Source of the DNA: Cymodocea nodosa
Lineage: Eukaryota; Streptophyta; Magnoliopsida; Alismatales; Cymodoceaceae
Assembly (NCBI GenBank): GCA_036874045.1
Contig: JAZBRI010000003.1
Coordinates: forward strand, 6,336,501 to 6,400,500
Reading direction: 5' to 3'
DNA: 64,000 bases
Below the pieces are notes generated by a model. The model ran no database searches. It had not been told where the DNA came from and saw nothing but the letters and a program-made list of their open reading frames with translations. A program made the translations under genes and the position numbers. Positions 11,451-24,388 of the stretch are shown here, piece by piece; positions within the stretch are counted from its first letter, which is position 1, and each line of letters starts with the position of its first letter.

Positions 11451-13781
11451 AAAAACTTGTTTGGTTTGTTTTGTTTACCTTTTGGTGTTGAATTTTGTTT
11501 ACTTTAATGTCTATATTCCCATTTAGTTGTAAACAAACAATTTTCATAAATTAGATATTAAATCAAATTTATTTTTTAACTACAAGTGCATAGTGTCTAT
11601 TGTATTCATGTGCAAGTACAAGTTGATCCCACAAAGATTGAGTAAGAATTATGTACTATTCTGATTTTTATAACTAGAGTTTTATATGTATTCAATTAAA
11701 AACTTCGTTGATTTACAGCTAACTCAACGAACTTAGTTCATGAAGTTACAGTTAACTCAACAAACTATCTTCGTGGACTTAAGTTAACTCCACGAGCCTA
11801 CCTAATAACTTACAATTAAATGTAGCTATTCACAAAGGAATTCAATCATCCATTGGGCGATTCTACAAAATGTAAATAACATCAATTAAGCTTTTAATGT
11901 TAGTTTATCTGGTGTTTATCATTAATCAACACTAATATTCAAATATTTTGAATAGTAACCATTAAGATTTTGGATATTTTGTGTGAATCAATTTTAGTAA
12001 TCAATAAAACTATTTTCTATTTTCTGAATTAACTAAACATAAAACATTCAATAATAATAACATTAATCACGATATAAAACAAACAATACAACTCATAAAT
12101 GCTAACTACAAACATAGATAATTAGTTTTTGGTATTTTTGTTTTGATATGTTCCGAAAGATGAACGAAAGGTGAAAAATTCTCTATCGATAATAAAAACT
12201 TTCGTCACTACATGCAACGTAATTACACCACTGAAAACTTAATCACTTACAGTCACGCCTCCTCTCCCTATAAAATCACAAACCGAGACTTGTAAGTTGA
12301 TCTCTTCTTCAGTATATTGCCATCAACGTGAAACCAAGGGTAGAAGCTTTACGATCTTCTAAGATATGAGTTAGTGCTTGGTGAAAATGATTTTCCTTCC
12401 TACGACGCAATCACTCTTTACAGTGCTTGTCAGTCACCGTGTTTGATTCGAAATTGACCTGACATCTGGAAAGTATCCTCACAGACCTCCAATGATTGGA
12501 GATCATGGTGGTGTTGTAGAGCTTCAAAGAACTTCCGACACTACCTGCAATTAGCATACGGTTCTCCACCTCCTTGTACCTACATTTCTTTATCTTTTTC
12601 CTCTTCTTTTTATATATCTTTCAATAGTAACTACTTCTACTTAAATGATTGGTTGGATTTCCTTCATTCATATCAATGATGATGATTTCTTCTTCATTCT
12701 ACAATTTAAATCCTACATGATACGTGCAATCGTGGTTTTTCTTCAAATTTCCTGTTTCTACAATTGCTAACAATGGTGTGTTAGAAAATAGCTGGTCTAT
12801 GGTATTAGTATAACTCAACGAATTTGATATAACATAATAATAATATATAACATAAAATAATAAAATATTTAAATTTAACACGTGCATACTTCTAACTTAA
12901 CGAGGTTCTATAACTTGAACTTCATAAGTTTACGAGGATCCGTAAACTTAACTTAAAACTTTACGAACTTTCATACCCTTGGTAACTTTACAAAGGTCCG
13001 TAAACTTACATGAGTAATCAATAGACTTAATAATAATATAAAACATGTGCAATAAATAATTTAAAATAACTTTTCGAAGGTAAAAGATTTTTTTCAGATA
13101 CTTACGACTATAAGTATCTGATACTTATATGCATTTTGGATAGTTAACATCTAACATTCCAAAAGATAACTTAAATCATGTTTTTAGGGAACGATACGTG
13201 TCTCACTATTTTTTTATAGTAAAAGGGGATTTCAGATACTTGCAAACCTAACTATTCAATGCTTAGACACATTTCACATAGTTAGCCTTTAACTTACTAA
13301 AAAACCACTTAAGTCATGTTTTAAGGTCACAACACATGTCTCACTATTTTTTTACACCTTTAAACCTATAAAAGGGTATTACAGATACTTTGAAAACATA
13401 ACTATCCAATGCTTATGTGCATTTCAGATAGTTATCATCTAACTTACCAAAAAACCACTTAAATAATGTTTTAAGGTAACAATACATGCCCTTCTTAAAA
13501 CAATAATAAAATACTTTTTAAGTGTTTAAAATGAAACTATTCGGTATAAAATACAACTCTCTGAAACAACAAACATTTCGGATACTTAAGAAATTAAAAA
13601 GCCTATAACTCACCAATAGTTCTAAAAATATACTTAAGTAATGTTAATTTCCTAAAATTATGCAGATTCTTTAATTAAAGCATATAATCATACAATTATA
13701 ACATAATGACTTAATCCTCATATAATAAGCTAAATATTATACAATTAACCATTAATATTATGCACTTTTCCATTCTAAACA
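11451..13781 (-). mobile_element. Ty3/gypsy LTR copy 2 (about 2.33 kb), shared by two elements
   Basis: Same layout as LTR copy 1: leader motif (11,579-11,645), palindromes (11,700-11,800), CATTGGGCGATTC (11,852), ACATGCAACGTAATTAC (12,211), palindromes and GGATAGTT units (12,790-13,620), CATTCTAAACA end. On its low side it has a primer site and gag (5' LTR role); on its high side it abuts another gag leader at 13,782, so it is also the 3' LTR of the next element. Many CpG-containing words of copy 1 appear here as TpG/CpA, a sign of age and past methylation. Confidence 0.75.
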
Positions 13782-14104
13782 CATACTTATCCTAAATTTC
13801 TTTTTTTCTAAACATATCACTCATCCTAAAGTGATTGTTAGTTTGGTAAACTATAGGTGTTTCATACTCAATCCTACCATATTAAATATAATTCATCTAT
13901 TGCTCATTTGATCTAGTCATTTGCAGTCGCCTAAACTTTAAACAATCAGTAATGTCATGTCCTTCTAAATTGCAAAATTCACATATGCTAACTATAGGTT
14001 TCAAAAATCTTTGAGCATAAGCATATGTCATATTCTCAATGATAAAATCACACACCGCTATTACTGCTATGAAAACAAAGTAGTACTATGATTTTCAGCT
14101 TTTC
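13782..14104 (-). mobile_element. Short gag-leader internal segment between two LTRs
   Basis: About 320 bp matching the zinc-knuckle/leader region of the copies at 6,330-6,660 and 11,100-11,400 (same CEFCNLEG-type knuckle near 13,950). With LTRs on both sides it forms an LTR-leader-LTR unit lacking all of pol, which is either a non-autonomous element or a recombination product. Broken. Confidence 0.65.
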
Positions 14105-15746
14105 ATTTCCAAACAACAACACTTGAAAAACTTATCAACTTAAGTGTATTTTTATAAGTAACAAGTAATTTCACAAACACTTTTTAATTTTAGTAACTTA
14201 GTTCGTTAAATTGACTATAAGTGCACAGCATCTATTGTATAAGTATGCAAGTACAAGTCAAACCCATAAGGAATGATCAAAATCAGTTTGACTCTTTAAA
14301 TTTTCATAGCCAGAGTTTAACATATACTTAAATCTACTTACTCCATTGATTTGCAATTAACTCAATAAACTTAGTTCATGAAGTTACAGTTAACTCAATG
14401 GACTTTTCTTGTGGAGTAATGGTTAACTCAACGAGTTCTCTAAATTAGTATTGTTGATTGCAAAAGAACTCAGTCATCCATTGGGCGATTCTATACATTG
14501 CAAACAATATCTTTTAAGCTTTCTAATGCTATTTTATATTACATTCATCATTGATCAATTGTAGCATTCAAATACTCTAAATAGTGAACATATTAATCAA
14601 GATTTTAGAGATTTATACTAACTAATTTCAATAATCAATAGTAATTTTCTATTAATTGAAATAAAATAAACACTAAACATTCAACATTAACTAACAATAC
14701 AAACACAAACGATACACAACACAAACTTGATAAACATAAATTTGTAAGTGAAAATAGATAATTGTTTTTGTTCTGTTCCTTAAGATGAGCAAATTATGAA
14801 ATATAAAATTTTCTATTGACAATAAGAACTTTCATCACTATATGCGACATAATTACACCACTAAAAACTTAACCACTTATTGTCAAGTGCTCCTCTCCCT
14901 ACTCGATTGTGAACCTAGACTTTTATAAGTTGTTCTCCTCTTTAGCATTGCGACATCAACCTAAAACCAAGGCTAGAAGTTTTATTGTCTCCTAAGAGAT
15001 GATTCAGTATTTAGTGGAAATGCCTGACATAATCACTCCTCATAGTGATTGTCAGTTACTGTGTTTTGCTTGAAATCAACCAGACATTTGGAAAGTATCC
15101 TCACAGACCTCTAATGGATGATGATAATAATGGTATTGGAGGGAGCTCAAGGAACACCTGACATTTTCTGCAATGAGCACGATTCTCCCTTCCCCCCTTT
15201 TCTTCGTTCTTTCTCTTTTTCTTTTATATTTCTTTCAATATTAACTACTTCTGCCTAAATCACTAGTTGGATTTACTTCATTCATATCAATGATGGTAAT
15301 TACTTCTTTATTCTACGATTTAGATCATGGTATGGTTCATGTAACGTGGTTTCCTTCGTATTTCCTATAACTACTCACAATCGAATATTAAAAAATAACT
15401 AGTCTGTAAAGTTAGTGTAACTCAGTAGACTTACTCCATTGACTTAACTATTAACTAAACGGACTAACCTCATTGAGTTAAAGTTTAACTGAATGGACTC
15501 ATTTAGTTATACAGTTTAATAAAACAAATACTTATATAACATTTAACACTTAACATGTAAAAAAAGTAATTTCTAATTTATTTATGAATAATACTCAATT
15601 AACCACTAATTCCTTTCAATTATGCACATTCTTTAATTAAATCTTATAATTGTAACATAATAACTTAATTCTCATATGATAAGTTAAATACAATGTAATT
15701 AACCATTCATTAACGACTCTTATTATGCATAATTTCATTCTAAGCA
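14105..15746 (-). mobile_element. Ty3/gypsy LTR copy 3 (about 1.6 kb) with degenerate primer site
   Basis: A weak primer-site remnant (TTCCAAACAACAACAC, 14,107-14,122) is followed by the leader motif (14,216-14,280), palindromes (14,340-14,430), CCATTGGGCGATTC (14,479), the GATGATAATAATGG tract where copy 1 has GGT repeats, and CATTCTAAGCA at the end. The GGATAGTT palindrome block of copies 1, 2 and 4 is missing, which accounts for the shorter length. Confidence 0.65.
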
Positions 15747-16440
15747 CATCTCTTACACTCTTCAAATGTTATTTTATATTAGATTTATCACTAATCCATT
15801 TTGGCATTCAAATACTCCAAATAGTAAACAAATCAATCATGATTTCAGAGATTTATACTAATTATTTTCAATATTTAATCATACGATTCTATATTAACTG
15901 AAATAAGATAAACACAAAACACTTAAACAGACAATACAAACACACACGATACAAATACAAATCTTCATAAACAAAATGATGTAAATGTAAACATGTATTG
16001 GTTTTTGTTATGTTCCTCAAGATGGACGATTCATGATAGGTAAAATTCTCTATTAATAATAAAGGAAACTTCTGTCACTACATGCGATGTGATTACACCT
16101 TTAAAAACATAATCACTTACTATCAAGTGCTCCTCTACCTACTAACCTAAACTTTTGTAAGTTGATATCCTTTTCAGCATAATGGCATCAACCTAAAATC
16201 AAGGCTAGAAGTTTTACTATCTCTTGAGAGATGATTCGGTGCTTGGCAAAAAAGTATTTCCTTCCTATGATGCAATCACTCTTCAAGGTGGTTATTAGTC
16301 ACCGCGTTTTGCTCAGAATCAACCCAACATCTAGAAAGTATCCTCACAAACCTCTAACGAATGGTGGTTGGTGGTGGTAACGGTGGGAGCTCAACAAACA
16401 TCTAATGCTTTCTATAGTGAGCGTGGTTCTCCCCTTGTAT
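15747..16440 (-). mobile_element. Ty3/gypsy LTR fragment
   Basis: It corresponds to the middle of the LTR (from the TTTATCACTAATCC region through ACATGCGATGTGATTAC at 16,080 to the GGTGGTTGGTGGTGG tract near 16,360) and stops abruptly at CTCCCCTTGTATTATTG. Neither LTR end is present. Confidence 0.6.
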
Positions 16441-16840
16441 TATTGTGAAAAGTTAAATCAGAAACTTGTTTGATTTATTCTTATGCTTATATTAATAAAT
16501 TCTTTTAGAAGTAAACAAACAAATTTTCACATAAATTAGATATTAAGTCCAATTTACATTTTAACTGCAAGTGCACAATGTATATTGTATTTGTGTGCAA
16601 GTACAGGTCAATTCCACAGAGATTGAGTAAGAATTGTGTACTATTTTTATTTTTATATTAGAGTTTATATGTGTTTAGTTAAACACTCTATTAAGTAATA
16701 GTTAACTCAATGGACTTAGTTCGTGGAGTTATGGTTAACTCAACAGACTAACCTCGTGGACTTAAGTTAACTCCATGAGCCTACCTTTCTAGTTAAATAC
16801 TGCTATTCACACAGGAATTCGACCAATGTATTGTTGTGAA
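16441..16840 (-). mobile_element. Ty3/gypsy LTR start fragment
   Basis: About 400 bp covering only the leader motif (16,562-16,625) and one palindrome block (16,690-16,780), cut off after GGAATTCGACCAATG. The same TATTGTTGTGAAAAGTTAAATC boundary text recurs within a few hundred bases (16,438 and 16,832), so this is a partial tandem duplication of the start of LTR copy 4. Confidence 0.6.
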
Positions 16841-18837
16841 AAGTTAAATCATAAACTTGTTTATACAGTGATGGTAGAAAACTTGTTTGATTTGTTTTTA
16901 TGCTTATATCAATAATTACTTTTAGAAGTAAACAAACAACCTTTCACACAAATTAGATATTAAATCCAATTTGTATTTTTAACTGCAAGTGCACAGTGTA
17001 TATTGTATTTGTGTGCAAGTACAAGTCGATCCCACAAAGAATGAATAAGAATTGTGTACTGTTTCTATTTTTTATATTGGAGTTTATATGTGTTCATTTA
17101 AGCACTCTGTTAAGTTACAATTAACACAACAGACCTAGCTCGTGGAGTTATGGTTAACTCAACGGACTAACCTCGTGGACTTAAGTTAACTCCATGAGCC
17201 TACCTTTCCAGTTAAATACTACTATTTACAAAGGAATTTAGCCAACCATTGGGCGATTCCACAGAATGTAAATACCATCAATTAAGCTCTTTAATGTTAG
17301 TTAATATTAGATTTATCATTAAGCAACACTAACATTTAGATATTTCAAACAATAACCATTAAAAACTTCAAGTATCTAGAAAGAATCAATTTCAGTAAAC
17401 AATAAAACTATTTTCTATTTTCTGAATCAAACAAACATAAAACATTCACAATACTGACATTGATAACATTAATCATGATACAAAACAAACAATACAACAC
17501 TTTAATACTAAATGTAAACATAGATAATTTGTTATTTTTTGTATTTTTGTTTTGATATGTTCCAAAGATGAGCGAAAGATGAAATGTAAAAATCTCTATC
17601 GATATTAAAAACTTCTGTCACTACATGCAACGCGATTACACCACTGAAAAATTAATCACTTACAATCTTGCCTCCTCTCCCTATAGAATCGTGAATCAAG
17701 AATTGTAAGATGACCTCCTCTTCAACATACTAGCATCAACCCAAAACCAAGGCTAGAAGCTTTACGATCTCCTAAGATATGACTTAGTGCATGGTGAAAA
17801 TGGTTTCCCTTCTCGCGACGCGATCACTTCTCACAGTGGTAGTTAGTCATCATGTTTGGCTCAAAATCGACCTGACATCAGGAAAGTATCCTCATAAACC
17901 TTCGATGGTTAGTGATTTTAGTGGTGGTGTGGAGCTTTAGGGAACTTTTGACGCTTCCTATAGTTAGCACGGTTCTCTACCTCTACACACACACTTTCTT
18001 CGTCTTTCTCCTCTTCTTTTATATTTTTTTCTGTAGTAACTGCTTCTACTTAGATGATCAGTTGGATTTCCTTCATTCATATCAACGATAGTGATTTCTT
18101 CTTTATTCTACGAGTGAATTCCTGTGTGATACGTGTAATCGTGGTTTTCCTTTGAATTTCCTGTTTCTACAACTACTATAGTGGCATATTAGAAAATAAA
18201 TAGTCCATAGAGTTACAGATAACTCAACAGACTTACTTCGTTGATTTAACTATAAAACATGTGCAATAAAAAAATAACTAGTTCAGATGTTTTGGATAGT
18301 TATAACTATAAATATCCGAAACTTATATTCATTTCGGATAGTTAGCACCTAACCTTCCGAAAGATAACTTAAGTCAAGTTTCCAAAATGCGACTCGTGTC
18401 CTTAGGTAGTTTTACGATAAAAAGATATTTTGGATACTTAAAAATCTAACTATCTGATGCTCAGATGCATTTCGGATAGTTACTAGATAACTTACCGAAA
18501 ATTCACTTAAGTCATGCATTAAGGTTACAACAGGTGTACTCTAGGACACAATAAAATATTCTTCAAGCACTTAAAAAATAACTGTCCGGTACATGCAATA
18601 TAACTCTCCGAAATAATAGAAAATTCAGATATTTAGGAATTTCAAAACCTGTAATTCATTGACAGTTCAGAAATATACTTAATTCACGTTAATTTCCTAA
18701 AATTATGCAGATTCTTTCATTAAAGCATATAATAGTGTAATTATAATATAATGGCCTAATTCTCATATAATAAACTAAATATTATGCAAATAGCCATCAT
18801 GTAACCGTTAATATTATTGACTTTTTCATTCTAAACA
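16841..18837 (-). mobile_element. Ty3/gypsy LTR copy 4 (about 2.0 kb)
   Basis: Complete layout: leader motif (16,980-17,045), palindromes (17,110-17,205), CCAACCATTGGGCG (17,241), CATGCAACGCGATTAC (17,623), TCTCGCGACGCGATCAC (17,811), short GGT tract (17,920), palindromes (18,200-18,250), GGATAGTT block (18,290-18,500), CATTCTAAACA at 18,827-18,837. CpG words are better kept here than in copy 2, suggesting a younger copy. Confidence 0.72.
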
Positions 18838-20410
18838 GCCAACCATTGGGCGGTTCCATAGAATATAATAACATCAATGAAGCTCTTTAATGTTAGTTAA
18901 TATTAGATTTATCATTAAGCAACACTAACATTCAGACATTTCAAACAGTAACTATTAAAATCTTTAAGTATTTGAGACAAATCAATTTCAGTAAACAATA
19001 AAACTAATTTCTATTTTCTGAATCAAACAAACATAAAACATTCACAATACTAACAATGATAACATTAATCACGATACAAAACAAATAATACAATACTTTA
19101 ATACTAAATGTAAACACAGATAATTAGTTGTTTTTGGTATTTTTGTTTTGATATATTCCTAAAGATGAGCGACAGGTGAAATGTAAAAATCTCTATCGAT
19201 AGTAAAAACTTTTGTCACTACATGCGACGTGATTGCACCACTGAAAACTTAATCACTTACAATCTTGCCTCCTCTCCATATAGAATTGCGAATCAAGAAT
19301 TGTAAGATGATCTCCTCTTCAGCATACTGGCATCAACTCGAAACCAAGGCTAGAAGCTTTACGATCTCTTAAGATATGAATCGATGCTTGGTGAAAATGG
19401 TTTCCCTTCCTACGACGCGATCACTCCTCATAATGATTGTCAGTCACTATGTTTGTCTCAGAATCAACCTGACATCCGAAAAGTATCCTCATAGACCTTC
19501 GATTGTTGGTGATTTTGGTGGTGTGGTGTGGAGCTTCAAGGAACTTCCGACGTTTCCTATAGTTAGCGTGGTTCTCCACCCCCCTCCCCATACTTTTTCT
19601 TCGTCTTTTATATTTCTTTCAATAGTAACTGCTTCTGCTTAAATAATCAGTTGGATTTCCTTCATCATATCAACGATGCTAATTTCTTTTTCATTCCACG
19701 AGTCAATTCCTACGTGCTACGTGCAATTGTGGTTTTTCTTCGAATTTCCTATTTCTACAACTGCTATAGTGGCATGTTAGAAAATAATTGGTCCGTAGAG
19801 TTAGTATAACTCAACAGACTTACTTTGTTGACTTAACTATAAAAACACGTGCAATAAAGAAATAACTTATAAGCTTATAACACTAACACAACACGTTATC
19901 TTAGTGTATATTCAAGTAACTCAACACGTATAGTTATGCTAGCTTAACGAGTTAAACATATGCAGCTCACGTGACATAATACAATATTTAATTTCCACAC
20001 GTGCATAATTCTAACTTAACGAATTCAGATGTACAACTTATAGTTTTTACCCACTAACTCAATTGGTTCTCATGTGATCTTTTTACACCTTTAAACCTAT
20101 AACTCAACGAGTTGTTACTATGTACCTGAATATTCTTTTAGCGTTTAAAACATAACTATCCAGTACATGAAATATAACTCTCCGAAATAACAGACAATTC
20201 AGATACTTAAGAATTAAAAACCTATAATTCACCGATAGTTCAGAAATATACATAATTAACGTCAATTCCTTGATATTATGCAAATTCTTTCATTAAAGCA
20301 TATAACAATGTAATTATAACATAATGGCTTAATTCTCATATGATAAGCTAAATATTATGCAATTAACCATCATTTAACCATTAATATCATGCACTTTTTC
20401 ATTCTGAACA
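18838..20410 (-). mobile_element. Ty3/gypsy LTR copy 5, truncated at its leader end
   Basis: It begins directly at GCCAACCATTGGGCGG, so the leader motif and first palindrome block are missing, and ends at CATTCTGAACA (20,400-20,410). It keeps TGCGACGTGATTGC (19,222), CTACGACGCGATCAC (19,409) and the GGTGGTGTGG tract (19,516). It abuts the outer end of copy 4 without any internal sequence, the signature of a recombination or nested-insertion junction. Confidence 0.68.
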
Positions 20411-20960
20411 CTTCTTCTCTTTCTTCATTCTTTCTCCTTTCTTTTTATATTTCTTTCTCGTAATAACTACTTCTGCCAAATTGATCGATTAGATTTTTGT
20501 TCATTTGTATCAATGATGGTAATTACTTCTTCATTCCACGATCGAGATCATGACATGGTTTGTGCAATGTGATTTCCTTATACATTTCCTGTAACTCCTC
20601 ACAATCGAATATTAGAAAATAACTAGTCTGTGAAGTTAGTGTAACTCAACGGACTTACTTCATTAACTTAACTATTAACTCAATAGACCAACCTCGTTAA
20701 GTTACAACTTAACTCAACAAACTCGTTTAGTTCTGCAATTTAATAAAAGAAATTATGTAAAAGAAGTATAAGCTAAATATGTAAAAGAAGTATTTTTAAT
20801 CATCATAAATGATTCTTAATTAACCTTAATTCCTCTAAATTATGAATATTCTTTAATTAAGGCTTATAATTGTATAAATGTAACATAATTGCTTAATTCT
20901 CATATGATAAGCTAAATATTATGCAATTAATCATTCATTAACGATTAATATTATGTCTCT
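20411..20960 (-). mobile_element. Ty3/gypsy LTR end fragment
   Basis: It holds the last third of an LTR: the CTTCTGCC...GATCGATTAGATTT part, palindromes at 20,640-20,730, and the terminal ATATGATAAGCTAAATATTATG text (20,900). It is the last member of the array; the next sequence is in the opposite orientation. Confidence 0.6.
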
Positions 20961-21330
20961 AAACAATGCCTATAAACCCTATTGTTGAGGTTGAAATTTT
21001 TGATGTATGGGGAATTGATTTCATGGGTCCATTTCCTATTTCAAATTAATACAATTATATATTATTAAGTGTGGATTATGTATCTAAGTAGACAGAAGCA
21101 ATTCTAACCAAAATAAATGACAATAAGGTTGTAGTGCATTTTGTTAAAACAAATATAATAACTAGATTTGTTGTGCCTAAAGCATTATTATAATAAGATT
21201 GTTATTTGGGATCATTTAGATGTTAAATCTATTCATTGTTAAATCTTATAGAAGTAGCAATCAAAGAGTGTATAATGAGTTGTCTGCATCCTTTAGGATC
21301 GTCCAATAGTTGGTCAAATTCAAATGCAAA
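20961..21330 (+). mobile_element. Ty3/gypsy integrase scrap in the opposite orientation
   Basis: The plus strand reads FDVWGIDFMGPFPIS (about 20,998-21,042) and a degraded continuation corresponding to the integrase core found on the minus strand at 4,978-5,280. The flip marks an inversion or an independent insertion. Broken. Confidence 0.65.
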
Positions 21331-21515
21331 CAATTGTAGTGAACTTAAGTCTACAGACTTGTCCGTTAAACTAAGTGTTAACTCAATGAAGTGAGAGACT
21401 TAATTAGTAAAACACTACCACCAGCTAGAAGTAACCTAGAAACTTATTCTAATCACTCCTTGTAGTTCGACTTGTACTTGTATACTTTTACAATAGACAT
21501 TATGCACTTGCAGTT
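21331..21515 (+). repeat. Inverted copy of the gypsy LTR leader motif
   Basis: The sequence near 21,465-21,512 (TTCGACTTGTACTTGTATAC ... ATGCACTTGCAGTTAAG) is the reverse complement of the leader motif of the LTR copies at 6.9, 11.6, 14.2, 16.6 and 17.0 kb. It agrees with the integrase scrap just before it in being plus-oriented. Confidence 0.6.
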
Positions 21516-22590
21516 AAGTAAATGAATGAATTTAATAATTTAATTAATTTAAGTCTTGTTCATGAATTTCTTCGTAACTTGAGCAAATCTAAATTCAAGC
21601 AAATGACTCTAGATGATTCAAGCTCAATAGATAGTACATGGTTAAGGTCTAATTTAGAGTCAGAAGAGGAAGAAGATTTGGCAAACATGTGCTTCATGGC
21701 TACAACTTCTATGGTGAGTTTTTCTTCTAATTCTAATGATGAGATTTCTAACGACTATCATGTTTGATGCATGAATACAATAAATTAGCATTTAAATATA
21801 AAAAATTGAAATCTAGGGATCAAAAACATAAAAATCAAATAACTGAACTAGAACAAAGTATTAATGATTTATAGTCTAAACAGAAATTATTAAAAGAGAA
21901 AATGACAGCTTGAACATAGAGGTTGAAAATCATATATCTAAAATTTCTATATTAAAAGACAAAATTAAAAAATATCTAATGAGAATTCTATTATTAAGTT
22001 AGAAAATAACATGTTAAATACTAAATTGCAAGAATCTGAAATAAAATTAAAGAAATAAATAAAAGATAAAATTACTCTAGATAAATTAGAAGAAACTTAA
22101 ATTCTTAGAAATAGAATAATAGAAATAGGTTGTATTTTTGAAGAAGATTCTGTAAACAAAACTAAAAATGTTACAAATCTTACTAAAAAGAGTTCAACTA
22201 AGAATACATCTAGAAGTAATAAAGTAGTAAATAATAACTTAAGTAAAGTTAATTTTAAAAAGAAAATAGTTTCTAATGTAAATAGTAAATCAGTACATAT
22301 TGTTTAGACTATTAGAAAATAAGATATTCAAGAAATTAATCCTCCTATTATGCTTGGATATAGACTTGTTAAAGGCTATATAAATCAAAATAGAAACTAT
22401 GTTTCTAAAAAGTGTATACCCACAAACAACAAATTTGGAAGAAAAAGACCAAATCTATTCAAAAATGGGTACCAAAATTTGAGAATCAAAAATTTGTTTC
22501 TAACCTTTTTGAACTGAGATAGATATGGGTACCAAGAAATGTAATTTTATCTTTTCTATAGATTAAGAAATCTGTGTAGATCATGGGTAG
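21516..22590 (+). mobile_element. Ty1/copia (SIRE/Maximus-like) gag fragment
   Basis: The plus strand begins with the acidic gag segment SNLESEEEEDLANMCFMA (21,640-21,705), matching the EEE..ANLCFMA signature of plant copia gag, then a coiled-coil part (about 21,780-22,110) and a basic tail. Near 22,510-22,545 it reads RYGYQEM-like text corresponding to the IWVPK motif before protease. Broken in several places. Lineage is inferred from the long gag and the extra 3' region. Confidence 0.75.
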
Positions 22591-22870
22591 TGATGCATGT
22601 AAATCATTTAAATAATTCTTCTATGAATACTACTAAAATTGTGTGTGATAGCAACTTTGCTATAAACTATTTTAAAAATCTTGTTTTACGTTTCAAAACA
22701 AAGTATATAAAAGTGAGACATCATTTTCTAAAAGATAATATATTTAAGGATAAGATTAGATTAGAATTCATTCCTACTTCAAAATAATAATCTGATCTCT
22801 TTAATAAAACCTTAGATGAAAATACATTTACTAGACAAACTAAATTTAGGAATATATTGACTGTCAAATA
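22591..22870 (+). mobile_element. Ty1/copia RNase H end, directly after gag
   Basis: Plus-strand text at 22,617-22,787 (TTKIVCDSNFAINYFKN, KYIKVRHHFLKDN, IRLEFIPTSK) matches the last part of copia RNase H (CDN.SAI.L.KNP, KHI..RHHF.R, I...F.PT..Q.AD.FTK). Protease, integrase and most of RT between gag and this point are absent, so the element has one very large internal deletion. Fossil. Confidence 0.8.
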
Positions 22871-24388
22871 TTTATCCCTCTATCTACTGATCTAACTAAA
22901 TTTCAATCAATTATTAGTAATACTATTTGATTTTATTGATTTTTCTACATCTCTTGTTTTTATCAAATTTGTAAACAAAAGAAATTGAAAAATGAAAACC
23001 ATGCTTTATAAATTTTTGTGTTGAAAATCTTAACTATGAATGGAAAATATAATTTTCTTGGATAACCTATTTGGTTAATCTGGTTTTTAGAAACATTAAG
23101 TATTTATTATGATTTGTCTCTTAAAAGTTTATAATATGTTATAAGTATAATATGCTTTATAACTAGGAGATCATATTTGATGTAACTCTAATTATAAATC
23201 GACTTTTAAATTGAGGAATATGAACTAAAAAAAGTTAGAAAAATAAAAGGCAAAAGCTATTTTTATAAAGTACTGAAAAAAATATTGTTTCTCAAACACT
23301 TTATACTCGTGTAATTAAGTCCTAAAGGGTAGTTAACTCGACATGTCGAGTTTCTTAAAACCTAGCAACCTAAGATCAACTAGTTTGGTATTGTTGACCT
23401 AAAGTTCACTACAGGGTATATTAAAAATCTAGCTAAGGAGCAAGAATTTTTGAAAAGAAAATATACTATGCTGATAAATTTAAATAAAAAGTAAATGTCA
23501 GTTATGAAATAATTGTTATTAAATTGATTTTATTTATATTATTATAAATTCTTGAGATTGTAACTCTTGATACATACTTAGTGAATCTTAATGTCAGATT
23601 AGAATCAAAACAATTGTCCTTTAAAACTATAAATTTCCAAATCAGAGTTACAAACCATTAGCATAGAAAATATATAAAGTTCAGTACTAAAAAAGGAAAT
23701 TTTATGTTAAAAAGAAATTTCAATTTTTTGTGTGCACTTTTACTTTTTAATTTTTATTACTTTCTAAAATCACTTGATAGTTATAAAAGATGAGTGTAGG
23801 GAGAGAAAGCACATATGTAGGGAGAGCATAGAAAAGTATACATATAAGTTAACTATAAAGAAGTATTCTGTGTTGTTTACTTAAATACAATGATAAGTTT
23901 GTAGTATGTAGCTAAACTTAACAAACTAACTCTGTGTTGTTTAGAAAAACAATAACATGTTCATCTTGTGGTGTTTAGATAAACATAACAAGATGATCAT
24001 GGTCTTTAAAGTTAAAATTAGAAATTAAAGGGAGATTCAACTTACTTGATTATTGATTAGGATTATATATAAAGTCGATAGTAAACAATCTATAATACAA
24101 ATTAAGATGAATCTTGTATTATGTTCTTATATTTAAATTTATTTTTGTAAACTGGTTTTATATCTTGTATAATGACTTTTGAATGTTTTGATAATGTTTA
24201 TATCTTTCTTCTTATTATATTTTTTATAATGACAAAAAGGGAGAGATATATTGTAAAACATTTATCTACATACATTCTTTGCTAAATTTATGTTGAATGC
24301 TAAATTTGAAAAATGATGTATTAGTTTCAAGATTGTTTTAAAAGTTTAAAATTTTATTATATTTTGTTATCATCAAAAAGGGAGAGAT
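22871..24388 (+). mobile_element. Copia 3' internal region with polypurine tracts
   Basis: No recognisable protein. SIRE-type copia elements have a long region between pol and the 3' LTR, and this fits in position. Two polypurine-tract-like runs, AAAAAGGGAGAGAT at 24,233-24,246 and again at 24,375-24,388, lie at its end; the second is directly followed by the LTR start. The part 23,870-24,000 carries short repeats built on TGTTGTTTA/AACATAACAAG. Confidence 0.6.
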
